In this document: positions 24,956 through 32,664 of the stretch, one piece after another
How the letters are laid out: the number at the start of each line of letters is the position of its first letter
Position numbering within the stretch: the first letter of the stretch is position 1
NCBI GenBank assembly: GCA_002418865.1
Contig: DIEY01000087.1
Span: 1-37,465 of the forward strand
Direction of reading: 5' to 3'
Source of the DNA: Bacteroidales bacterium UBA5762
Lineage (GTDB): Bacteria; Bacteroidota; Bacteroidia; Bacteroidales; TTA-H9
DNA length: 37,465 bases
Notes under the pieces: generated by a model
What the model saw: only the letters and a program-made list of their open reading frames with translations
Told to the model about the DNA's origin: nothing
The model's database searches: none
Translations under genes and position numbers: made by a program

Positions 24956-27418
24956 ATGAAAATATCTACTAAGTGGCTGCGACGCTACATTGAAACTTCT
25001 CTCGATCCTTTTGAAATTTCTGAAATACTTACCGAAAGCGGCCTTGAGGTCGAATCCATAGAAACGGTTGAAACCATAAAAGGTGGACTGAAGGGGGTAG
25101 TTATTGGTCAAATTGTTGCTTGTCAAAAACTTCCCGATAGCGATCATCTCTACCTTACTCAGGTAAATATTGGCAAGGAAATACCTTTATCGGTAGTGTG
25201 CGGAGCACCAAATGTTGCCGAAGGCCAAAAGGTATTGCTTGCTACAGTGGGAACCACTTTGTATTTCAAAAATGAGCCCTTGTTTATCAAAAAGGCAAAA
25301 ATACGTGGAGCCATTTCAGAGGGAATGATATGTGCCGAAGATGAATTGGGACTGGGAACTTCACATGATGGGATTATGATACTTCCACCCGATGCTCCTA
25401 TAGGCATGCCAGCAGCCCAATATTTTCATTTGGATGAAGATGTAGTTTTCGAAATTGGTTTAACCCCTAATCGTACCGATGCAACTTCGCATATAGGTGT
25501 TGCCCGCGATTTACATGCCAGCATATTAGCTCGTCGGCCTGATGTGCATTCTCGTTTTCAAAAACCATCAGTAGCTCAGTTTAAAACAGACAATTATGAT
25601 TATGAGATCGATATAGAAATTTCCGATCCTCACGCCTGCATTCGTTATTCGGGAATTACTTTATCCAATGTTCATGTGGGTGAATCTCCATCCTGGTTAA
25701 AAGAACTTTTACAATCGGTTGGCATTAGGCCTATTAATAATGTAGTAGATATTACTAATTTCGTTTTAATGGAAATGGGGCAACCCTTGCATGCTTTCGA
25801 TGCTGATAAGATTAAAGGCAAAAAGGTGATTGTGAAAACATTGCCAGAAGGAACATCATTTACAACTCTCGATGGAATAGAGCGAAAACTCGACTCCTCC
25901 GACCTAATGATCTGTGATGTGAAAGAGGGAATGTGCATAGCGGGTGTTTTCGGTGGCTTAGATTCAGGCATTTCTCCTTCAACCAGAAATGTTTTTATCG
26001 AAAGCGCCTGTTTCAACCCTTCCTTTATCAGAAAAACCTCAAGACGTCATCAGTTATTTACAGATGCTTCTTTTCGATACGAAAGAGGGAGTGATCCCGA
26101 TATTACTATTTATGCCTTGAAACGGGCTGCAATTCTTCTTCAGGAAATTACTGATGCTAAGATTTCGTCCGAGATTAAGGATGTTTATCCTTCACCAATT
26201 CGACCCGTAGAAATCAATCTACGCTACTCTCAAGTCGATCGTCTTGTGGGCCAGCATATTGCCAAAGAACAGATCCAGTCTATTCTTCAAAATTTAGAAT
26301 ATCAGATATTACAGGAATTACCTCAGGCATTACGTGTAAGCGTACCTACCTGTCGCATAGATGTTACTCGTGAAGCCGATGTCATCGAAGATGTTTTACG
26401 CATTTATGGATATAATAATGTAAGCTTTCGCGAAGAAATCCATACTTCATTGTCGTATTTCTCCTATCCTAACGACGAGCAGATTAAGTGGGAAATAGCT
26501 GGTATGCTCGTGGGAAATGGATTCTACGAGGTTAAAAACAATAGCCTGAGTTTCTCACAACATTATAGTTTATGGTCTGATGAGCGACAAGCCACACTAG
26601 TAAAATTGTTTAATCCTTTGAGCCGCGAATTGGATGTGATGCGTGGAGATATGCTGCCTGGACTACTCGAAAACCTTGCTTTTAATTTGAACCATCAAAT
26701 AAGCAATTTAAAAATTTTTGAATTCGGAAAGATTTATCGTTATGATGAAAAGGTAGATTTTAATGCAGAAGTAAGTATTAGATATCCTGAAAAACAGCAG
26801 CTTGCTTTAGTGGTGACCGGTTTGCGGGAAAATGAGAGCTGGGAAAAAGATCAGCGCAAAGCCGATTTTTATTACCTGCATGCCATCCTCAGAAAAATTT
26901 TTCAACGTACAGGTTTTAATATACGTATGTTAAAAATTGTTGAGGCACAAAATCCGTTTTACGAGCAGGGAGTGAATCTGTTATACAAAAATGAAGTTTT
27001 AGCCTGGTTAGGTATAGTCTCAAAAAAGATGCTTCAAAAATTTGATATCCATCAGGAAGTTGTGGCTGCTATTATAGATTGGGATAAATTAACATCTTTG
27101 TCTATGCAATCTTCAATAGAGTATCGTGAAATACCACGTTTCCCTGAAGTACGACGCGATTTGGCTTTGCTTGTCGATAATAGGGTAAAGTTTGCCGAAA
27201 TTGAAACCTTGGCTTGGCAAACTGAAAATCGTCTACTTCGTCAGGTCAATTTATTCGATATTTATGTAGGCGAAAAAATTGGAATGGGTAAAAAATCTTA
27301 TGCTATTAGTTTCATCCTTCAGGACAAAGAAAAAACTTTAACCGATGAAACGATTGAGAAAACAATGGCAAAACTGATCAAAGCATTCGAACAGAAATTA
27401 GGTGCTCAACTTCGTTAG
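24956..27418 (+). CDS. pheT: Phenylalanyl-tRNA synthetase beta subunit
   Basis: An 820-residue beta subunit of the alpha2-beta2 enzyme that charges tRNA-Phe. In order: N-terminal MKISTKWLRRYIETSLDPFE; an EMAPII/OB tRNA-binding domain at about 40-155 (VVIGQIVACQKLPDSDHLYL, VVCGAPNVAEGQKV, IRGAISEGMICAEDELGL); the B3/4 editing domain at about 210-380 (IRPINNVVDITNFVLMEMGQ); B5; the catalytic-like core; and the C-terminal FDX-ACB anticodon-binding domain (IPRFPEVRRDLALLVD to the end). The length is typical (about 800-820 in Bacteroidota). pheS is not adjacent, as is common in this phylum. ATG at 24956. Confidence 0.96.
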   Translation: MKISTKWLRRYIETSLDPFEISEILTESGLEVESIETVETIKGGLKGVVIGQIVACQKLPDSDHLYLTQVNIGKEIPLSVVCGAPNVAEGQKVLLATVGTTLYFKNEPLFIKKAKIRGAISEGMICAEDELGLGTSHDGIMILPPDAPIGMPAAQYFHLDEDVVFEIGLTPNRTDATSHIGVARDLHASILARRPDVHSRFQKPSVAQFKTDNYDYEIDIEISDPHACIRYSGITLSNVHVGESPSWLKELLQSVGIRPINNVVDITNFVLMEMGQPLHAFDADKIKGKKVIVKTLPEGTSFTTLDGIERKLDSSDLMICDVKEGMCIAGVFGGLDSGISPSTRNVFIESACFNPSFIRKTSRRHQLFTDASFRYERGSDPDITIYALKRAAILLQEITDAKISSEIKDVYPSPIRPVEINLRYSQVDRLVGQHIAKEQIQSILQNLEYQILQELPQALRVSVPTCRIDVTREADVIEDVLRIYGYNNVSFREEIHTSLSYFSYPNDEQIKWEIAGMLVGNGFYEVKNNSLSFSQHYSLWSDERQATLVKLFNPLSRELDVMRGDMLPGLLENLAFNLNHQISNLKIFEFGKIYRYDEKVDFNAEVSIRYPEKQQLALVVTGLRENESWEKDQRKADFYYLHAILRKIFQRTGFNIRMLKIVEAQNPFYEQGVNLLYKNEVLAWLGIVSKKMLQKFDIHQEVVAAIIDWDKLTSLSMQSSIEYREIPRFPEVRRDLALLVDNRVKFAEIETLAWQTENRLLRQVNLFDIYVGEKIGMGKKSYAISFILQDKEKTLTDETIEKTMAKLIKAFEQKLGAQLR

Positions 27419-27547
27419 AAATTATAGAGATCCATAACCAGACGTTAAAATGATGTAATGAAAACTGAATTTTTAGGTAATTTATTGCTTTTTAATCGTT
27501 TAACTATAAAGCTTCCTTTTCCGTATTAAAGTTTTTTAATTAATCTC

Positions 27548-27577
27548 TTTGACGGTTTTCCATTTTTATCTACTTTG
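27548..27577 (+). promoter_or_regulatory. Candidate promoter (TTTG - N19 - TACTTTG) of the dehydrogenase gene
   Basis: TTTG at 27548-27551 and TACTTTG at 27571-27577 are separated by 19 bases, the spacing expected of Bacteroidota sigma-A promoters. The -7 box is one base short of TAnnTTTG. The predicted leader to the ATG at 27619 is about 35 bases. Confidence 0.45.
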
Positions 27578-27618
27578 GCGGCTTTAATTTCAAAGCGTAA
27601 TTTTCAAATAAATAACAA

Positions 27619-29271
27619 ATGAATATGGGAAACAACAAAAACCTTATTTATTCTATTAGCCCTTTGGGCGAGAAGTTTGCTTTACCCTTAGAGAGCGATT
27701 ATATTATCGAGAGAAAACGTATTGAATCATTAGTGGATAAGGCAAGAAGCGAAGGTAAAGAGATTGTAGTGGTGATGGGATTGGGTTTTGTGGGAGCCGT
27801 AATGGCTGCAATAGTTGCCGATACTCGTGATAAAAAGGGAAGACATTCGAAATTTGTGATGGGTTGTCAGCGTCCGAGTAAAAGAAGTTATTGGAAGATT
27901 CCGGTTTTAAATACGGGAGTTTCGCCGGTTAAAGCCGATGATCCCGAGGTGGATGAATTAATTCATCGTACGGTCAAGGAAAAGCAAACGCTTACGGCTA
28001 CTTTCAATGATGATTGTTTGGAATTTGCCGATGTTGTGGTGGTTGATGTACAATGTGATTTTACGAAGTTCGAATTAGGGAATATGCGCTCAGGCAATGC
28101 CGATATGGCTGCGCTGGAAGCTACTATGAAAACCATAGGAGAAAAAATACCACCCCAATGTCTTGTGCTTATTGAAACAACTGTAGCACCTGGTACTACT
28201 GAATTCGTGGCGTGGCCTATTTTGAAAAAGGCTTTCACAAAACGTGGCATATCATCTCAGCCCCTATTATCTCACAGTTTTGAGCGTGTAATGCCTGGGA
28301 AAGAATATGTTGCCAGTATTCGAGATTTTTGGAGGGTGGCCGCTGGATGCAACCTTGAGGCTCGGCAAAGAGTCGAAAAGTTTCTTAGAGAAGTCATCAA
28401 TACCGAAAAATTTCCATTAACCATCATGGATAGACCCATTGAATCGGAAACTACTAAAATCGTCGAAAATTCTTATCGAGCTACTATTCTTGCTTACCTC
28501 AACGAATGGAGTCTTTTTGCCGAGCGCAATGGAGTAGACTTGATCAAAGTAATCAATGCTATTAAAATGCGGCCTACCCATAGCAATATTATTTTCCCCG
28601 GTCCAGGTATTGGAGGTTACTGTTTGCCAAAAGACGGAGGATTGGGCTATTGGGCGTATAAACATATTTTAGGATTCGATGACGCAGATAAACTTTTTCG
28701 CATTACTCCTGAAGCTATCGATATCAACGACACAAGAAGCTTACATGTGGCTGAACTGACTCGTGATGCCTTGCGCAATATGGGGCGTTATATAGCTGGT
28801 TCAGAAGTGCTGGTTTGTGGTGCTTCTTATAGACAGGATGTGGGTGATACCCGTTATAGTGGAAGTGAAATTATAGTGAGAAAACTTACCGAGATGGGTG
28901 CCGATATTCGCGTGCACGATCCATTTGTGGATGTCTGGTTTGAATTTGTCAATCAGGATGAAAACGAACATTCATGGAAACGCTTTTTCCATTATCAAGA
29001 TAGTTTGAAAAATTTACAAGTACTCAAAGATCTCCCTAAGGCTATGGAAGGTGTTGAAGCGCTCGTTTTAGCCGTACCCCACGCACCATACAAAAACCTT
29101 TCGCCAGATGATGTGGTAAAATGGGCAGGCGGTAAAATTGCTATTGTCGATTGTTTTGGCATTCTTCCTGACGATACAATTCGACGTTATTTTGAGTTGG
29201 GTTGTGAGGTAAAAGCCTTAGGAAGAGGCCACATTCAAAGAATTAAGCGTGAAGTCAAGGGAATGGAATAA
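27619..29271 (+). CDS. Nucleotide-sugar dehydrogenase (UDP-Glc/UDP-ManNAc dehydrogenase family)
   Basis: A 550-residue NAD-dependent enzyme of the UDP-glucose/GDP-mannose dehydrogenase family, which oxidises the C6 alcohol of a nucleotide sugar to a uronic acid. The NAD fold has GLGFVG (54-59). TTVAPGTTEFV and SFERVMPGKEYV follow, the latter like the ERxxPGK block of UDP-N-acetylmannosamine dehydrogenases. The central helix is ESETTKIVENSYRA with Lys280 and Asn284, and the catalytic Cys335 is in GPGIGGYCLPKD. It is about 100 residues longer than the usual 420-450. The extra length is spread over the N-terminus, a 70-110 insertion, and the segment between VCGASYRQDVGDTR and the C-terminal lobe. 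It stands alone with its own promoter. The exact sugar is not decidable here. Confidence 0.88.
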   Translation: MNMGNNKNLIYSISPLGEKFALPLESDYIIERKRIESLVDKARSEGKEIVVVMGLGFVGAVMAAIVADTRDKKGRHSKFVMGCQRPSKRSYWKIPVLNTGVSPVKADDPEVDELIHRTVKEKQTLTATFNDDCLEFADVVVVDVQCDFTKFELGNMRSGNADMAALEATMKTIGEKIPPQCLVLIETTVAPGTTEFVAWPILKKAFTKRGISSQPLLSHSFERVMPGKEYVASIRDFWRVAAGCNLEARQRVEKFLREVINTEKFPLTIMDRPIESETTKIVENSYRATILAYLNEWSLFAERNGVDLIKVINAIKMRPTHSNIIFPGPGIGGYCLPKDGGLGYWAYKHILGFDDADKLFRITPEAIDINDTRSLHVAELTRDALRNMGRYIAGSEVLVCGASYRQDVGDTRYSGSEIIVRKLTEMGADIRVHDPFVDVWFEFVNQDENEHSWKRFFHYQDSLKNLQVLKDLPKAMEGVEALVLAVPHAPYKNLSPDDVVKWAGGKIAIVDCFGILPDDTIRRYFELGCEVKALGRGHIQRIKREVKGME

Positions 29272-29438
29272 TTTGATCCGAATTTCCATTGTGGAAAGTT
29301 TTATTGATGTTAGTGTACACTATGGGTTGAATTATTTTTGAGGTAATGTGGAGGAGCTGAATAAAATATTGAACAATTTTTCGATGTTAAATGGTTTTCG
29401 CATAGGAGAGTTGCAGAGGAATTTTATACTTTGAGATT

Positions 29439-29465
29439 TGCGGCCGCGGCTATGCCGCGGCCGCA
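29439..29465. repeat. Perfect 12-bp GC-rich hairpin with 3-base loop
   Basis: TGCGGCCGCGGC (29439-29450), loop TAT, and GCCGCGGCCGCA (29454-29465) are perfect complements. Eleven of the twelve pairs are G-C, in otherwise AT-rich sequence. Each arm contains GCGGCCGC and CCGCGG, which are themselves palindromes. No run of T follows directly (ATTTACCCTTT), so it is not a textbook terminator, but it is very stable and lies 168 bases past the dehydrogenase stop. It may be a REP-like dispersed palindrome, an RNA 3'-end stabiliser or a terminator. Confidence 0.8.
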
Positions 29466-29540
29466 TTTACCCTTTAAAAATCAAAAACTATCTTCCTAAA
29501 GATATCTACCTCAATCCTTTATAATTTTTCCTAAGTTTCT

Positions 29541-29548
29541 TAAATTTG
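29541..29548 (+). promoter_or_regulatory. Candidate -7 element (TAAATTTG) of the metallo-hydrolase gene
   Basis: TAAATTTG fits TAnnTTTG, 26 bases before the ATG at 29575. A second, poorer copy (AAAATTTG) lies at 29563-29570. Confidence 0.4.
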
Positions 29549-29574
29549 TAACAATTTACCTAAAAATTTGCCCT

Positions 29575-30306
29575 ATGAAACTTAATTTTTTCATTATGAT
29601 TAACCTTATTCTATTTTCAAATATGGTATTCGCTCAAAATTACCAAAGTGATACCTTCGAAACTAAAAATCATGGCCAATTGACCATTACTTTCATTAAA
29701 CACGCAAGCTTGATGATCAATTTCGATAATTATATCATTCAAATCGATCCTACAAGTATGTTTGCCGATTATTCCACTTTTCCAAAAGCCGACCTGATCC
29801 TGATTACACATGAACACGCCGATCACCTCGATGCTAAAGCCATCGGCGCCTTAACAAAAACTAACACCATGCTGGTAATGAATGAATATAGCTATAAAAT
29901 TCTCGGTACTGGAAAAGGAAGAATAATGAAAAATGGCGACAAACTCGAAGTTAACAGTAAAATTTCCATTGAAGCCGTTCCTGCCTATAATATCACCAAG
30001 GGTCATGAAGATTTTCATCCCCGACATCGTGATAACGGTTATGTTTTAACCATTGATGGTTTAAGGATATATATTTCTGGTGATACTGAAGATATTCCAG
30101 AGATGAAAAATTTAAAGGATATCGACATTGCCTTTTTGCCTGTAAATCAGCCTTATAGCATGACAGTGGCACAAGCCATAAATGCCGCCAAAATGATTTC
30201 ACCTAAAGTGCTTTATCCCTACCATTTTGGTAAAACTGATGTAAAACAAATCCAGGAAGGATTAAAGAATAGTGGAATTGAAGTGAGACTGAGAGAAATG
30301 CAATGA
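29575..30306 (+). CDS. Secreted metallo-beta-lactamase-fold hydrolase
   Basis: A 243-residue exported protein with signal peptide at 1-20 (hydrophobic ILFSNMVFA, cleavage before QN). The mature part is a metallo-beta-lactamase fold like the UPF0173 'metal-dependent hydrolase' group: ITFIKHASLMINF, then the zinc motif THEHADHLD (His79, His81, Asp83, His84), GYVLTIDGLRIYISGDTEDI with the bridging Asp170, and YPYHFGKTD with His217. All the usual metal ligands are present. The substrate is unknown; the UPF0173 group is normally cytoplasmic, so the signal peptide is notable. It has its own -7 box and a weak hairpin downstream (30332-30346), so it is probably monocistronic. Confidence 0.87.
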   Translation: MKLNFFIMINLILFSNMVFAQNYQSDTFETKNHGQLTITFIKHASLMINFDNYIIQIDPTSMFADYSTFPKADLILITHEHADHLDAKAIGALTKTNTMLVMNEYSYKILGTGKGRIMKNGDKLEVNSKISIEAVPAYNITKGHEDFHPRHRDNGYVLTIDGLRIYISGDTEDIPEMKNLKDIDIAFLPVNQPYSMTVAQAINAAKMISPKVLYPYHFGKTDVKQIQEGLKNSGIEVRLREMQ

Positions 30307-30331
30307 ATTCATTTCATAAAATCATAAATGC

Positions 30332-30352
30332 TTGTTCTTCGAACGAATTTTA
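30332..30352 (+). terminator. Weak hairpin after the metallo-hydrolase gene
   Basis: TTGTTC (30332-30337) and GAACGA (30341-30346) pair with one G-U over a 3-base loop and are followed by ATTTTA. It lies 26 bases past the stop. The stem is short, so termination is only possible. Confidence 0.3.
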
Positions 30353-30440
30353 TCAGTCATACAACATCGATGTTTGATTAATTGCGGATAAAAATCATCC
30401 AATTTTAGATATTCAGAAAAGTTTTCTTATTGCAATGACA

Positions 30441-30474
30441 TTTGAATTAGAGAAGAATTTTTTACTTAATTTTG
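30441..30474 (+). promoter_or_regulatory. Candidate promoter (TTTG - N22 - TAATTTTG) of the SQR-DsrC operon
   Basis: TTTG at 30441-30444 and TAATTTTG at 30467-30474. The spacing of 22 is slightly above the usual 19-21. The -7 box ends 21 bases before the ATG at 30496. It is the only promoter-like site I see for the four-gene operon. Confidence 0.5.
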
Positions 30475-30495
30475 TACGAAATTAAATAGTAATAT

Positions 30496-31731
30496 ATGAA
30501 AAATATTGTAATATTAGGAGGAGGTACGGCAGGCACGATAATGGCCAATAAATTGCGTCAGGCATTAGAAAAGGATGAATGGAACATTGTGTTGATTGAT
30601 AAAGAAAAAACGCACTATTATCAGCCTGGGCTTTTGTTCATCCCTTTTGATATTTATAAGAAACAAGACGTAATCAAACCCAAGATGAACTTTTTCCCTT
30701 CGGGAGTAGATGTGATTTTTTCTGAAATAGAGAGGATAGAGCCCGACATGAATCAAGTCGTTTTAGTCGATGACAAACATATTAAATACGATATTTTGAT
30801 CATTGCTTCGGGAACAAGTATTCGGCCTGAGCAAACACCTGGGCTAATGGATAACCTATGGTATAATAAGATATTTGACTTTTATTCTTTGGAAGGAGCA
30901 TTAGCGTTAAGGGATTTCTTGCGAAAATGGGAAGGGGGTACAATGTTGATCAATATTGTAGATTTACCTTATAAATGCCCTGTTGCCCCTTTAGAATTTG
31001 CATTTCTAGCTGACGAATATTTTACTAAAAAGGGAATACGCGATAAAGTTAAAATTAAATATGTAACTCCTTTATCAGGCGCTTTTACGAAGCCACGTGC
31101 TAACAAAATGCTAAGTGGTTTATTGGAAGAAAAAAACATCGAAATTATACCTGACTACTATATTGAACGTGTAGATAATGAACATTCCAGCATAGTTTCT
31201 TATGATAATAGAGAACTGAATTTCGATTTGCTTGCCATTGTTCCTCTCAACATGGGTAGCGATATGATAGAAAGAAGTGGGATAGGAGATGATTTGAACT
31301 ATGTACCTACTAATAAGAGTACTCTTCAAAGTGAAAAATTCGAAAATATTTTCGTAATTGGTGATGCAGCCAATCTTCCTACTTCTAAAGCAGGGTCGGT
31401 AGCGCATTTTGCTTCTGATATACTATTTGAAAATATTTTAAGTTTTATAGAAAATAGACCTTTAAAAGCTCATTTCGATGGACATGCCAATTGTTATATA
31501 GAAACGGGATTTGGAAAGGGCTCTTTAATTGATTTTAATTATGATACTGAACCACTACCAGGAACCTTCCCTTTGCCCGGTATTGGACCTTTTGGATTAT
31601 TGAAAAATACAAAAATGAATCATTATGGAAAAATAATGTTTCGCTGGATGTATTGGCATTTGCTGCTCCCAGGGAAAGAATTACCTATAGAACCCCTTAT
31701 GAGTATGGCTGGTAAATGTGAAAAATGTTGA
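30496..31731 (+). CDS. sqr: Sulfide:quinone oxidoreductase-like flavoprotein
   Basis: A 411-residue FAD-dependent oxidoreductase related to sulfide:quinone reductase, which oxidises sulfide to sulfane sulfur and reduces membrane quinone. The N-terminal FAD site is NIVILGGGTAGTIMANKL, with YYQPGLLFIPF after it. ILIIASGTSIRPEQTPGL and the second FAD motif NIFVIGDAANLPTSKAGSVA (284-303) are typical. The C-terminal part has two amphipathic stretches (FPLPGIGPFGLL, KIMFRWMYWHLLLPG) likely to touch the membrane. Cysteines are Cys161 in YKCPVAP, Cys333 in HANCYIE, and a C-terminal CEKC (408, 411). The first two match redox cysteines of SQR; the terminal CxxC is unusual. It is the first gene of an operon with DUF1641, DsrC and DsrE2 proteins; the next gene begins three bases after its stop. 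That neighbourhood supports sulfur chemistry over a plain NADH dehydrogenase. Confidence 0.85.
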   Translation: MKNIVILGGGTAGTIMANKLRQALEKDEWNIVLIDKEKTHYYQPGLLFIPFDIYKKQDVIKPKMNFFPSGVDVIFSEIERIEPDMNQVVLVDDKHIKYDILIIASGTSIRPEQTPGLMDNLWYNKIFDFYSLEGALALRDFLRKWEGGTMLINIVDLPYKCPVAPLEFAFLADEYFTKKGIRDKVKIKYVTPLSGAFTKPRANKMLSGLLEEKNIEIIPDYYIERVDNEHSSIVSYDNRELNFDLLAIVPLNMGSDMIERSGIGDDLNYVPTNKSTLQSEKFENIFVIGDAANLPTSKAGSVAHFASDILFENILSFIENRPLKAHFDGHANCYIETGFGKGSLIDFNYDTEPLPGTFPLPGIGPFGLLKNTKMNHYGKIMFRWMYWHLLLPGKELPIEPLMSMAGKCEKC

Positions 31732-31734
31732 CCT

Positions 31735-32328
31735 ATGGAAGAATTATCACTGCAATCTCAAATTGATAAGCTAAATAGAAAACTCGATATTTTACTCGAA
31801 AGTGCTCTTACTCTTCAAAAGAAGAACGAAGTCATTGATGATTTTATTGATGATGCCTACCGAGTAGGCATAGATGCCTTTAAAACCAGCGTGAAAGAAT
31901 TCGATGAGAACAGCGTTCAGTTAAATACAGACGAAGTAAAGATCTTGTTTTTCAAACTATTGAAAAATATCGAAACTTTCAATACTCTAATAAGTCTTTT
32001 GGAAAGTACGGTAGATTTTATTAAAGATGCTACCCCTTTAGCCCGCGAAATGATTATTGACCTTAGCTATCAACTCGATAAACTCGACAAAAATCAAACA
32101 ATCCCATCTATCAAAACCATTCTTAAAAATTTTTCACAACCGGAATTTTTACAATCCATAGCAAATATTTCGACTGCCGTTGCTACTGTGAAACCAGATA
32201 AAAATTTGGACAATATTTCTCTTTTTAAACTGTTTAAAATGCTCAACTCATCTGAAGTAAAAAGCAGTTTAGCTTATATGTTACGAATTCTGCAAAATAT
32301 TAATACTTGTAACACTACCCAAAAATAA
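31735..32328 (+). CDS. DUF1641-like helical protein
   Basis: A 197-residue, almost wholly alpha-helical protein with a coiled-coil start (QSQIDKLNRKLDILLES). The mid region, with LFFKLLKNIETFNTLISLLES and FIKDATPLAREMIIDLSYQL, fits the DUF1641 pattern. The central LFKLFKMLNSSEVKSSLAYM is also typical, and a single Cys occurs near the end (NTCNTTQK). DUF1641 proteins are known next to SQR-like flavoproteins in archaea and bacteria, but their role is not settled; a scaffold or membrane-anchor role has been supposed. It starts three bases after the flavoprotein stop and is seven bases from the DsrC gene, so it belongs to the same transcript. The family call is from pattern and context. Confidence 0.7.
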   Translation: MEELSLQSQIDKLNRKLDILLESALTLQKKNEVIDDFIDDAYRVGIDAFKTSVKEFDENSVQLNTDEVKILFFKLLKNIETFNTLISLLESTVDFIKDATPLAREMIIDLSYQLDKLDKNQTIPSIKTILKNFSQPEFLQSIANISTAVATVKPDKNLDNISLFKLFKMLNSSEVKSSLAYMLRILQNINTCNTTQK

Positions 32329-32335
32329 AAATGAT

Positions 32336-32647
32336 ATGGCAACTAAAGTTTATGTAAACAAAGAAGTAAATGTAAATGATGAAGGATTTCTAACTGATCC
32401 TTCACAATGGAGCGTTGATATAGCACGTGAAATTGCGAAAGAAGAAGGAATTCTCCTTACTCCTAAACACTTGGAAGTTATTAATTATATTAGAGAGAGA
32501 GTGCTTAAGGGAGAAACCATTTCCATGCGGTCCATCAATAAATCGGGGATTGTAAATGTGAAGGAGCTTTATGAATTATTTCCAAATACTCCATTGAAAT
32601 TGGCTTGTAAAATTGCAGGAGTTTCAAAACCTGCTTCTTGCGTTTAA
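32336..32647 (+). CDS. dsrC: DsrC/TusE-family sulfur carrier with both C-terminal cysteines
   Basis: A 103-residue DsrC/TusE/RspA-family protein. Family marks are VNVNDEGFLTDPSQWSVDIA (11-30), EGILLTPKHLEVINYIRE and LYELFPNTPLKLACKIAG. The flexible C-terminal arm ends CKIAGVSKPASCV: Cys91 and the penultimate Cys102 are separated by ten residues. That C-x10-C spacing defines true DsrC, which forms a trisulfide or disulfide, whereas TusE proteins of tRNA thiolation keep only the last Cys. In sulfate reducers and sulfur oxidisers DsrC passes sulfur to or from DsrAB; no DsrAB lies in the window. The partner here is probably the DsrE2-like protein encoded 17 bases downstream. ATG at 32336. Confidence 0.9.
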   Translation: MATKVYVNKEVNVNDEGFLTDPSQWSVDIAREIAKEEGILLTPKHLEVINYIRERVLKGETISMRSINKSGIVNVKELYELFPNTPLKLACKIAGVSKPASCV

Positions 32648-32664
32648 CCAAAAAATCAGAGGAT

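Larger units (their letters stand above)
29272..29574. other. Intergenic region with a GC-rich hairpin and a promoter
   Basis: These 303 bases lie between the dehydrogenase and the metallo-hydrolase genes. They contain no gene that I can support. They hold the strong hairpin at 29439-29465 and a -7 box at 29541-29548; the rest is plain AT-rich sequence. Confidence 0.6.

Noticed and set aside
32638..32664. Upstream TTG start for the DsrE2-like protein
   Set aside because: It overlaps the DsrC gene end and adds nine residues not seen in the family; ATG 32665 has AGAGG before it.
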